Shown here one piece after another: positions 1 through 5,530 of a stretch of DNA of 17,140 nt. Positions within the stretch are counted from its first letter, which is position 1; the number at the start of each line of letters is the position of its first letter. The position numbers were made by a program, and so were the translations under genes. Origin of the DNA: FEN-1250 sp038237245 (GTDB taxonomy: Bacteria > Gemmatimonadota > Gemmatimonadetes > Gemmatimonadales > Gemmatimonadaceae); contig JBBRYY010000055.1 of NCBI GenBank assembly GCA_038237245.1, positions 1-17,140 of the forward strand. The letters are read 5' to 3'. The notes below the pieces were generated by a model. That model had not been told where the DNA came from, searched no databases, and saw only the letters and a program-made list of their open reading frames with translations.

Positions 1-2
1 AG

Positions 3-75
3 TTGCCCCTCCTGGGATCGAACCAGGACTCTTCTGCTCCAGAGGCAGACGTGTTGCCAGTTACACCAAGGGGCA
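3..75 (-). tRNA. tRNA-Gln (anticodon CUG)
   Basis: The reverse strand folds as a complete tRNA. The 7-bp acceptor stem is TGCCCCT/AGGGGCA with discriminator A. The D arm closes with GTGT/ACAC. The anticodon arm is TCTGC-CTCTGGA-GCAGA, giving anticodon CUG, which reads the Gln codon CAG. The T arm is CCTGG-TTCGATC-CCAGG. The first base is U, paired with A72, as is common in bacterial tRNA-Gln. The 3' CCA is not encoded, so it must be added enzymatically. The gene ends two bases from the window edge but is complete. Confidence 0.95.
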
Positions 76-284
76 TTACGATCCCTCCGCCACGTAACCA
101 CCTTCGATGCTCGGCAGAGACGGGAATTTTATGGTCAATAGCACCCCCCGGCAACCCCAAGCCGCTTAACCCGCTCCTCCGCCTGCTGATATACCGAGCC
201 CTGCCGTGACACGGCGCCCAGCGAACCGTCCTCTTCCGTAGGCCCTTCGCTTCAACGGTCGCTTCGTCGCCAATCACAATCGCC

Positions 285-2255
285 ATGCCCATCTCCGTGC
301 TCGAGCGCTCACGCGTCCTCGCGACCCTCGTCGCCGCCGCCCTCCTCGCCGCAGCTGGCTGCTCGAGTGATCACGGCACCCCTACCGCACCCGGAACCGG
401 CGCGCTCGCGGTCACCGTCAGCGGTTTGCCATCTGGCGCCAATGCATCCGTCGTGGTCACCGGGCCGGCGAGCTACTCGCAGACCATCGCACACAGCACC
501 ACCCTCTCGGCGCTCGCGCCCGGCACCTACCAGCTCACCGCATCGAGCGTCGCGTCGCACGACACGAATTACGTTCCGTCGCCTTCGACCGCGAGCGTTG
601 CCGTCGCCGCCGATGCCGGCGTCGCCGCTACCACCGTCGTCTACACGAAGAGCGTGTCCGCGCCCACGCTCGACCTCTCGATTCGCGCGATGTACCTCAC
701 GCAGAGTACGCAGACGACGGCCGGTGCGGTTCCGCTCGTGCAAAACCGCGACGGCTACCTCCGTGTCTTCGTCGTCGCCAACCAGTCGAACACCGTCGCG
801 CCGCAGGTGCGCGTGCGCTTCTACGTGAACGGCACGCAGCAGGGATCGCCCACCCTCATCGCGGCGCCATCGCAAGCGGTGCCGACGTCGGTCAGCGAAG
901 CGACGCTCGCGAGCTCGTGGAACATGTCCGTCCCCGGATCGATGATCAAACCGGGACTCTCGATCCTCGCCGACGTCGATCCCTCGCATGTCGTCCCGGA
1001 AGTGAGCCGCAACAACAACAGCTTCCCGACGACGGGAACGCCACTCGCCCTCACGGTCAAGAATCTCTCGACCTTCTACATCCGCTTCGTCCCGATCACG
1101 CAGAGCACGACTGGCCTCACCGGCGCCGTCTCGAGCTCGAACAAGGATGCGTTCATGGTGAAGACGGTGAAGATCCATCCGGTCTCCGCCTACAGCGCCG
1201 ACGTCCATGCGACGTACACCTCGAGCTCGCTCGCGCTGACTCCGAGCAACAGCAACGGATCATGGACCGCACTGCTCGGCGAGATGCAGGCACTGCGCGT
1301 CGCCGAGGGGAGTCCGCGCAACTACTTCGGCATCGTGCACGTGGGCTATACCGGGGGCATTGCTGGCATCTCCTACATTGGCGCGAATGCGAGCCTCGGC
1401 TACGACGGCGGAAACACGGCCGAGATCGTCTCGCACGAGCTCGGACATTCGTGGGGGCGCTCACACGCGCCGTGCGGCATCAACGGCAACACCGATCCGA
1501 GTTACCCGTACCCGCAAGGCGACATCGGCGTCTACGGCTTCGACGTCGCGACGAAGACGCTCTATCCGCCCGCGACGGCCGAGGTGATGAGCTACTGCCA
1601 TCCGCAGTGGATCAGCGACTATACGTACACCGGCGTCTACAACTGGCGCGCAACCCACCCGAGCTCGGCGAGCGTGGTGAGCGCAGCGCTCGAGCCGTGC
1701 ATCATCGTGTGGGGACGCATCATCGATGGGCGCGTCGAGCTCGAGCCATCGTTCCAGTCGCTGACGCATGCATCGCTCCCCGAGCGGAGCGGCGCGTACG
1801 CGGTGCGCGCGCTCGACGCGAACGGTGCGCCGCTCTTCGCGCTCTCCTTCGAGGGAGACTCGATCGTCGACGCGCCGGGCGCTGGTCGCTCCTTCGCCTA
1901 CGCGATCCCGCTGTCGCGCGCCCCGCGCCCGATCGCGTCGATGGTGCTCGACGGACCGCGCGGCTCCGACGTGCGCCGCGCATCCTCGCCCGCGGCATCG
2001 AGCCGCGGAATCGCGGCAGACCGGGTGGCCGCCATCGCGGCGCCGACCGTCGCGCGCCGGGTGAGCGGTGGCGCATCGATCACGTGGGACGCGCAGCGAT
2101 ATCCGCTCGTCGTCGTGCGCGATGCGAAGACGGGTGAGGTACTCTCTCTCGCGCGAGGCGGGAGCGCGAACGTCGCGACGAGCGCGACGGAGCTCGAGCT
2201 CACGATGTCCGACGGAGTCGAGAGCACCGTGCTCCGCTCGCACGTCGCGCAGTAG
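285..2255 (+). CDS. Lipid-anchored zinc metallopeptidase (HExxHxxGxxH, metzincin-like) with CARDB-like domain
   Basis: This is a 656-aa predicted secreted lipoprotein. A signal peptide ends in lipobox AAGC with Cys26. Residues about 38-120 form a PEGA-like beta domain (VSGLPSG...LAPGTYQLTA). Residues about 128-250 resemble a CARDB adhesion/beta-sandwich domain. The peptidase domain carries zinc motif H384-E-L-G-H388-S-W-G-R-S-H394 and a Met-turn-like V-M435-S-Y-C about 40 residues later, the layout of metzincin proteases. C397 (HAPCG) and C438 (MSYC) could form a disulfide. The C-terminal part (about 490-656) is probably another beta domain of unknown role. The start is the ATG just before the signal peptide; no clear Shine-Dalgarno is visible. 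It is flanked by tRNA genes on the opposite strand and followed by an intrinsic terminator, so it is probably monocistronic. The exact MEROPS family and substrate cannot be told from the sequence. Confidence 0.88.
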   Translation: MPISVLERSRVLATLVAAALLAAAGCSSDHGTPTAPGTGALAVTVSGLPSGANASVVVTGPASYSQTIAHSTTLSALAPGTYQLTASSVASHDTNYVPSPSTASVAVAADAGVAATTVVYTKSVSAPTLDLSIRAMYLTQSTQTTAGAVPLVQNRDGYLRVFVVANQSNTVAPQVRVRFYVNGTQQGSPTLIAAPSQAVPTSVSEATLASSWNMSVPGSMIKPGLSILADVDPSHVVPEVSRNNNSFPTTGTPLALTVKNLSTFYIRFVPITQSTTGLTGAVSSSNKDAFMVKTVKIHPVSAYSADVHATYTSSSLALTPSNSNGSWTALLGEMQALRVAEGSPRNYFGIVHVGYTGGIAGISYIGANASLGYDGGNTAEIVSHELGHSWGRSHAPCGINGNTDPSYPYPQGDIGVYGFDVATKTLYPPATAEVMSYCHPQWISDYTYTGVYNWRATHPSSASVVSAALEPCIIVWGRIIDGRVELEPSFQSLTHASLPERSGAYAVRALDANGAPLFALSFEGDSIVDAPGAGRSFAYAIPLSRAPRPIASMVLDGPRGSDVRRASSPAASSRGIAADRVAAIAAPTVARRVSGGASITWDAQRYPLVVVRDAKTGEVLSLARGGSANVATSATELELTMSDGVESTVLRSHVAQ

Positions 2256-2307
2256 CCTCGAGCGCCGCGTCGGTACTCTCGTCGCGGCCGAGCATCCCGA
2301 AAACACG

Positions 2308-2347
2308 AACGCCCAGCGAGTAAACTCGCCGGGCGTTTGTCATTTTC
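2308..2347 (+). terminator. Intrinsic terminator after the metallopeptidase gene
   Basis: Arm AACGCCC (2308-2314) pairs with GGGCGTT (2331-2337). After one A/C mismatch, GCGAG (2316-2320) pairs with CTCGC (2325-2329) around a TAAA loop. A T-rich tract (TTTGTCATTTT) follows on the plus strand. It starts about 50 nt after the stop codon. On the minus strand the same hairpin is followed after a short gap by a TTTT run, so it may also end tRNA-Ala transcripts. Confidence 0.85.
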
Positions 2348-2367
2348 TGCGCTGTGCCACGCGCGCC

Positions 2368-2395
2368 GTCATTGGAACTCTGCGTCCTACCGAAC
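2368..2395 (+). repeat. Short repeat, copy 1 of 2
   Basis: This 28-nt unit begins GTCATTGGAACT and ends CGTCCTACCGAAC. It matches the unit at 2437-2464 at 26 of 28 positions; the start-to-start distance is 69 nt. It is flanked by a 5-bp inverted repeat, CGCCG (2364-2368) and CGGCG (2398-2402). The function is unknown. It lies between the metallopeptidase terminator and tRNA-Ala. Confidence 0.8.
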
Positions 2396-2436
2396 AGCGG
2401 CGGGCAACGTGCCGATCGCGGCAGTTGCGACACCAG

Positions 2437-2464
2437 GTCATTGGAACTATCCGTCCTACCGAAC
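2437..2464 (+). repeat. Short repeat, copy 2 of 2
   Basis: This is the second 28-nt unit, differing from copy 1 at two internal positions (C to A at 2449, G to C at 2451). It is flanked by a 6-bp inverted repeat of different sequence, CCAGGT (2433-2438) and ACCTGG (2463-2468), so it could sit in a hairpin loop. No further copy was found by eye in this window. Confidence 0.8.
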
Positions 2465-2487
2465 CTGGGCGCAAACTACTCGCGAAA

Positions 2488-2510
2488 TATCTGGAGCCGG
2501 AAGCTGGCTC
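2488..2510 (-). terminator. Possible weak terminator after tRNA-Ala
   Basis: GAGCC (2494-2498) pairs with GGCTC (2506-2510) around a 7-nt loop, just downstream of tRNA-Ala on the minus strand. It is followed by a weak T-containing stretch (CAGATATTT). The stem is short and the T tract broken, so the bidirectional hairpin at 2308-2337 is an alternative terminator. Confidence 0.3.
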
Positions 2511-2516
2511 ACTCTA

Positions 2517-2589
2517 TGGAGCTGAGGGGGCTCGAACCCCTGACCTCTGCAATGCGAATGCAGCGCTCTCCCAGCTGAGCTACAGCCCC
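2517..2589 (-). tRNA. tRNA-Ala (anticodon CGC)
   Basis: The reverse strand folds as a complete tRNA. Acceptor stem GGGGCTG/CAGCTCC contains the G3-U70 wobble pair that is the identity element of alanine tRNAs; the discriminator is A. The anticodon arm is CTGCA-TTCGCAT-TGCAG, giving anticodon CGC for codon GCG, frequent in GC-rich genomes. The T arm is AGGGG-TTCGAGC-CCCCT. CCA is not encoded. Confidence 0.96.
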
Positions 2590-2636
2590 TCGGTGAAGAA
2601 TGTTCCAAGGCCATCCGGCCTCGTACACCCCTACAC

Positions 2637-2659
2637 AAAAGCCCCGATCGCTCGGGGCT
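2637..2659 (-). terminator. Intrinsic terminator on the minus strand, upstream of tRNA-Ala
   Basis: An 8-bp perfect stem, AGCCCCGA (2640-2647) with TCGGGGCT (2652-2659), is closed on the minus strand by a GCGA (GNRA-type) tetraloop and followed by TTTTGTG. The plus-strand side has no T tract, so it should act on minus-strand transcription entering from above 2660, where no minus-strand gene is annotated. It may end a short RNA or insulate tRNA-Ala from transcription opposing the dehydratase gene. Confidence 0.6.
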
Positions 2660-2686
2660 CCCCTCACGCAGACAAAACTAATACGC

Positions 2687-2694
2687 AAAGGAGG
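2687..2694 (+). other. Perfect Shine-Dalgarno-like sequence without a start codon
   Basis: AAAGGAGG exactly complements the usual 16S rRNA 3' tail, but no ATG, GTG or TTG lies at ribosome-binding distance downstream. Read on the minus strand it is CCTCCTTT, an anti-Shine-Dalgarno tract, just upstream of the minus-strand terminator at 2637-2659. It may be chance or part of a small RNA. Confidence 0.4.
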
Positions 2695-2763
2695 AGCAAG
2701 CAAGCACACTGCAGTTACGCCCTAAAGACGCATCTTCGGTCAAATGGTAACAGCTCGCCATCA

Positions 2764-2798
2764 TTGCCATGCGCGCATCCACGGGATACGATGCGCCC
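2764..2798 (+). promoter_or_regulatory. Sigma70-type promoter for the dehydratase gene, predicted leaderless
   Basis: TTGCCA (2764-2769), a 17-nt spacer, and TACGAT (2787-2792) form a good -35/-10 pair (5/6 and 4/6 matches to consensus). The usual distance from the -10 element puts the transcription start at about 2799, the A of the ATG. This supports the start at 2799 over the upstream in-frame ATG at 2769, which falls inside the -35 element. Confidence 0.6.
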
Positions 2799-3785
2799 AT
2801 GCTTGGAAACGTATTCTCCGACCTCCATTCCGAAGCCGTCTACAACGCGGCCGATCGCATTCGCGGTGTCGCCAGCCGCACCCCCCTACGCCACTGTCAG
2901 GGGCTAACGGATATCACCGGCACCGACGTCTACCTCAAGCTCGAGTGCGAGCAGGTCACTGGCTCTTTCAAGCTTCGAGGCGCCTACAACGCGCTCTCCT
3001 CTCTTCACGCCGACGTACGCGCCCGCGGCGTGGTCGCCGCCTCCGCCGGCAACCACGGACTCGGCGTTGCCTACTCGGCGCACGAGCTGGGAATTCCCGC
3101 GACGCTCTACATCCCCTCCACGGCGCCCGCCGTGAAGCGCGATGGCATCGCCGCGCTGGGCGCGACCATCGACGCGACGTCCCCTGACTACGAGGCCGCG
3201 CTCGTCGTCGCCATGGCGCACGCCGAGCGGGAAGGGATTCCCTTCGTGAGCGCGACGCAGGATCTCGACGTCGTCGCGGGACAGGGTACCGCCGCCCTCG
3301 AGATTCTCGAGGAGCTACGCTCGCTGCGCACCGTCGTCGTTCCCGTTGGCGGCGGTGGACTGCTCGGCGGCATCGGGAGCTTTCTGCGTGCGGTCGCCCC
3401 GGACGTCCGCATTATCGGCGCGCAAGGCACTCGCAGCGCCGCGATGGCGCGTTCGCTCGAGGCTGGCCATGTGGTGCCCGTCGTCCACGAGATCACCGTC
3501 GCGGACGGCCTCGCCGGCGACATCGACGAGTTCGCCCTCGACATCGGCAAGCACGCGCTCGACCTCCTGGCGATCGTGACCGAGGAGGAGATCGAAATGG
3601 CGATCGCCTGGCTCTATACCGAAGAGGGGCTGGTCGTCGAGGGCTCGGGCGCAGTGGGAGTTGCTGCGCTCCTGCAGAAGAAGGTGTACAAGCCCGCCGG
3701 TCCCGTCGTGGTCGTGCTCAGCGGCGGCAACATCGACGCGGCGCGCCACGCTCGCATCGTCGCCGCGTACACGCCGTCCGCGTAG
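2799..3785 (+). CDS. Threonine/serine dehydratase-like PLP enzyme (fold type II)
   Basis: The predicted protein has 328 aa and belongs to the TdcB/IlvA-catalytic-domain group, which deaminates L-threonine or L-serine to 2-oxobutyrate or pyruvate using pyridoxal phosphate. The PLP lysine lies in GSFKLRGA at Lys58, counted from the 2799 start, the position known for TdcB. Other family motifs are SAGNHGLGVA, the glycine-rich phosphate loop GGGGLLGG and C-terminal VLSGGNID. There is no C-terminal ACT regulatory domain, so it resembles the short catabolic form rather than full-length IlvA. An in-frame ATG at 2769 would add 10 residues, but the promoter overlaps it. RNase Z follows after 52 nt on the same strand. 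Serine/threonine racemase is possible, since racemases share this fold and these motifs. Confidence 0.88.
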   Translation: MLGNVFSDLHSEAVYNAADRIRGVASRTPLRHCQGLTDITGTDVYLKLECEQVTGSFKLRGAYNALSSLHADVRARGVVAASAGNHGLGVAYSAHELGIPATLYIPSTAPAVKRDGIAALGATIDATSPDYEAALVVAMAHAEREGIPFVSATQDLDVVAGQGTAALEILEELRSLRTVVVPVGGGGLLGGIGSFLRAVAPDVRIIGAQGTRSAAMARSLEAGHVVPVVHEITVADGLAGDIDEFALDIGKHALDLLAIVTEEEIEMAIAWLYTEEGLVVEGSGAVGVAALLQKKVYKPAGPVVVVLSGGNIDAARHARIVAAYTPSA

Positions 3786-3825
3786 CACAGCGAGCGAAAG
3801 AGCGAGCGTTACACCAAAGTAGAGA

Positions 3826-3831
3826 TATATT
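3826..3831 (+). promoter_or_regulatory. Possible -10 element of a leaderless rnz transcript
   Basis: TATATT lies 6 nt before the ATG at 3838 in an AT-rich patch of otherwise GC-rich DNA. No good -35 hexamer is seen 16-18 nt upstream, and no clear Shine-Dalgarno precedes the start. The spacing equals that of the stronger promoter at 2764-2798. Confidence 0.35.
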
Positions 3832-3837
3832 TCACTG

Positions 3838-4818
3838 ATGTCCCTCTCCGTGCGCTTTCTCGGCACCAGCGCCGCACGTCCCACCGTCGAGCGCAACGTC
3901 TCTTCCATCGCGGTCATCCGCGAGGGTGAGACGCTGCTCTTCGATTGTGGCGAGGGAACGCAGCGGCAAATGATGCGCTATGGGATCTCGTTCGCGCTGA
4001 ACGATGTCTTCATCACGCACTTTCACGGTGATCACATCATCGGTGTGATCGGACTCTTTCGCACGCTCGCGCTGCAGGGACGCACGGAGCCAATGCGGAT
4101 GTTCGGGCCACGCGGAGCGGCGCGCGTGCTCAAGGGCGCCGCGCACTTCGGCGTCGACCGCGTCGGCTTCCCGGTCGAGATCACCGAGGTCGCGCCGGGG
4201 CAGCGTCTCCAACGCGATGGCTACGCGATCATTCCGTTCGCCACGGAGCACTCGAGCGAGGGCTCGATGGGCTACACGCTCGTCGAGGAAGACCGGAAGG
4301 GCCGCTTCGATCCCGACCTCGCGCGCTCACTCGGCATCCCCGAAGGCCCGCTGTGGGGGAAGATCCACAAGGGCGAGAGCGTGACGCTCGACGACGGGCG
4401 GGTCATCGCGCCGAGCGTGCTCGTCGGACCGGCGCGCTCGGGACGCTCGCTCGCGATCTCGGGCGACGCGCGGCCGAGCGAGGCGACGGTGGAGGCCGCG
4501 CGCGGGGCTGACCTGCTCATCCACGAGGCGACGTTCGCCGACGAGGAGGCCGTGCGGGCAACGGAGACTGGGCACTCCACCGCGCGCGAGGCCGCGCGCA
4601 TCGCAGCCGCCGCGGGAGTGCGGCGTCTCGCGCTCACACACTTCTCCGCGCGCTACTCGCGCGATCCGGGCGAGCTGCTGCGCGAGGCGCGCGAGGAGTT
4701 TGCCGAGGTCGTGCTCGCGCGCGACGGGATGGAGATCGAGATTCCCTTCGCCGATGCGCACATCGATGTGGCCACCGATCGCGCCGCGGACGATCCCGCT
4801 AGTGCGCCGCGGCGCTGA
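3838..4818 (+). CDS. rnz: Ribonuclease Z (tRNA 3' processing endonuclease)
   Basis: This 326-aa metallo-beta-lactamase-fold nuclease cleaves tRNA precursors at the 3' end. The zinc motif is H61-F-H63-G-D65-H66. The other expected ligands are H138 (TEHSSEGSMGY), D210 (SGDAR) and H268 (LTHFSARY), with H246 in GHSTA. The spacing follows the short bacterial RNase Z (ElaC) pattern. The segment GRFDPDLARSLGIPEGPLWG matches the family's exosite region. The protein is slightly longer than the usual ~305 aa because of a C-terminal tail. Both tRNA genes here lack encoded CCA, the kind of precursor RNase Z matures. The last 20 bases overlap the 3' end of the convergent 91-aa gene. Confidence 0.95.
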   Translation: MSLSVRFLGTSAARPTVERNVSSIAVIREGETLLFDCGEGTQRQMMRYGISFALNDVFITHFHGDHIIGVIGLFRTLALQGRTEPMRMFGPRGAARVLKGAAHFGVDRVGFPVEITEVAPGQRLQRDGYAIIPFATEHSSEGSMGYTLVEEDRKGRFDPDLARSLGIPEGPLWGKIHKGESVTLDDGRVIAPSVLVGPARSGRSLAISGDARPSEATVEAARGADLLIHEATFADEEAVRATETGHSTAREAARIAAAAGVRRLALTHFSARYSRDPGELLREAREEFAEVVLARDGMEIEIPFADAHIDVATDRAADDPASAPRR

Positions 4819-5074
4819 TCGGCATCGAGCGGCGATAGAGCAGCGCGATCTGCGTATCGGTGAGCTCGTGCAACACCGCGGCAGCATCCGCGCGCGACGT
4901 CACGTTCCGCGCGCCTGGGCCGGCGATGTTCACCCAGTTGTAGCGATCGCGCCGCGAGCTCCCGCCATCGGGGTGCTCGAAGATGATCATGGCATTGGTC
5001 GCGCCAGGCAGCATCACCTGCACGATCCAGTCGACGCCGTCGGGCGACGTAAAGCTGCGAGTGCTCACACTCAT
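4799..5074 (-). CDS. Small conserved-looking protein of unknown function (91 aa)
   Basis: The start ATG at 5074 overlaps the stop codon of the upstream DUF2203 gene in an ATGA arrangement, which indicates translational coupling. The protein is soluble-looking, with a beta-rich first half (FTSPDGVDWIVQVML, AMIIFEHPDG, YNWVNIAG) and a helical C-terminal part (LHELTDTQIALLYRR). No signal peptide, membrane segment or known motif is recognised. The reading frame stays open further upstream to 5521, but that extension runs antisense to DUF2203 in a shadow frame and is rejected. The 3' end overlaps rnz by 20 bases. Confidence 0.8.
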   Translation of the reverse strand: MSVSTRSFTSPDGVDWIVQVMLPGATNAMIIFEHPDGGSSRRDRYNWVNIAGPGARNVTSRADAAAVLHELTDTQIALLYRRSMPISAAAH

Positions 5075-5484
5075 CTGTCGGCGAACTCCAGTGCGTCGAT
5101 CGATTGACGGCCGGCGAATCCGCCGTCGCGCTCGTGCCAGTGGTCGATGACTTCCTCGCCCAGCTTCCAGCAATAGAAGATCGAGCGCCCGTCGTGCGTT
5201 CCCGGAAAGTCGACGAGCCCCGAGTCGAGCGGGCTTCGAACCTCGGCGCCGAGCTCCGTCACCTCGTGAATGTAACCGTCGATCTCGCGGGCGAGGGCCG
5301 TCACCCGGCGCTCGAGCTGCGCGAGCCGCGGATCCGGTGAGTCGGCGCGCTGGCTCGACGTCAGTAGCTCGTACTCTTCCACGAGCTCGCGCCAGGCCGG
5401 ATAGCGGGTCACGAGATCCTGCACGATGCGGCTCACCAGCGGCAGCGTCCGATTCGCATCGGCGAGTGTGAAGGAAGTCTTCAT
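5071..5484 (-). CDS. DUF2203 family protein
   Basis: The 137-aa protein has the DUF2203 pattern: an N-terminal FTLADANRTLPLVSRIV segment, a central helical region predicted to be coiled (about residues 20-85), then EVRSPLDSGLVDFPG, the YCWKLGEE segment and a WHERDGGFAGRQSID motif near the C-terminus. The family's biochemical role is not established. It lies 46 nt downstream of the histidine kinase stop codon on the same strand and overlaps the next gene by 4 nt (ATGA). No clear Shine-Dalgarno precedes the start. Confidence 0.85.
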   Translation of the reverse strand: MKTSFTLADANRTLPLVSRIVQDLVTRYPAWRELVEEYELLTSSQRADSPDPRLAQLERRVTALAREIDGYIHEVTELGAEVRSPLDSGLVDFPGTHDGRSIFYCWKLGEEVIDHWHERDGGFAGRQSIDALEFADR

Positions 5485-5530
5485 CGGCGGAAGGTTGCGC
5501 GTCGCGAGGCGTGCACGGCAAGGGGCATGA

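Noticed and set aside
202..215. Hairpin GCCGT/ACGGC upstream of the metallopeptidase
   Set aside because: A 5-bp stem with a 3-nt loop and no T tract is expected by chance. The 76-284 interval otherwise shows nothing I can support.
917..2137. 406-aa plus-strand ORF inside the metallopeptidase gene
   Set aside because: It is an Arg-rich shifted frame of a gene with a clear zinc motif and signal peptide.
2364..2468. CRISPR array
   Set aside because: Only two units are present, the spacing is not array-like beyond that, and no cas genes are in the window.
2337..2578. Plus-strand ORFs of 62 and 74 aa covering the repeat pair
   Set aside because: The 69-nt period keeps the repeats in the same frame, so any frame gives repeated peptides. 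The ORFs begin in or next to the terminator, one runs into the tRNA, and the repeat mismatches are not silent.
2509..2709. 66-aa minus-strand ORF containing AVAQLGERCIRIAEVRGSSP
   Set aside because: This peptide is the well-known false translation across a tRNA gene; the tRNA-Ala lies inside it.
4799..5521. 240-aa minus-strand frame fusing an upstream extension to the 91-aa protein
   Set aside because: The first ~149 residues are an Arg-rich alternative frame of DUF2203. The ATGA-coupled start at 5074 gives a normal protein.
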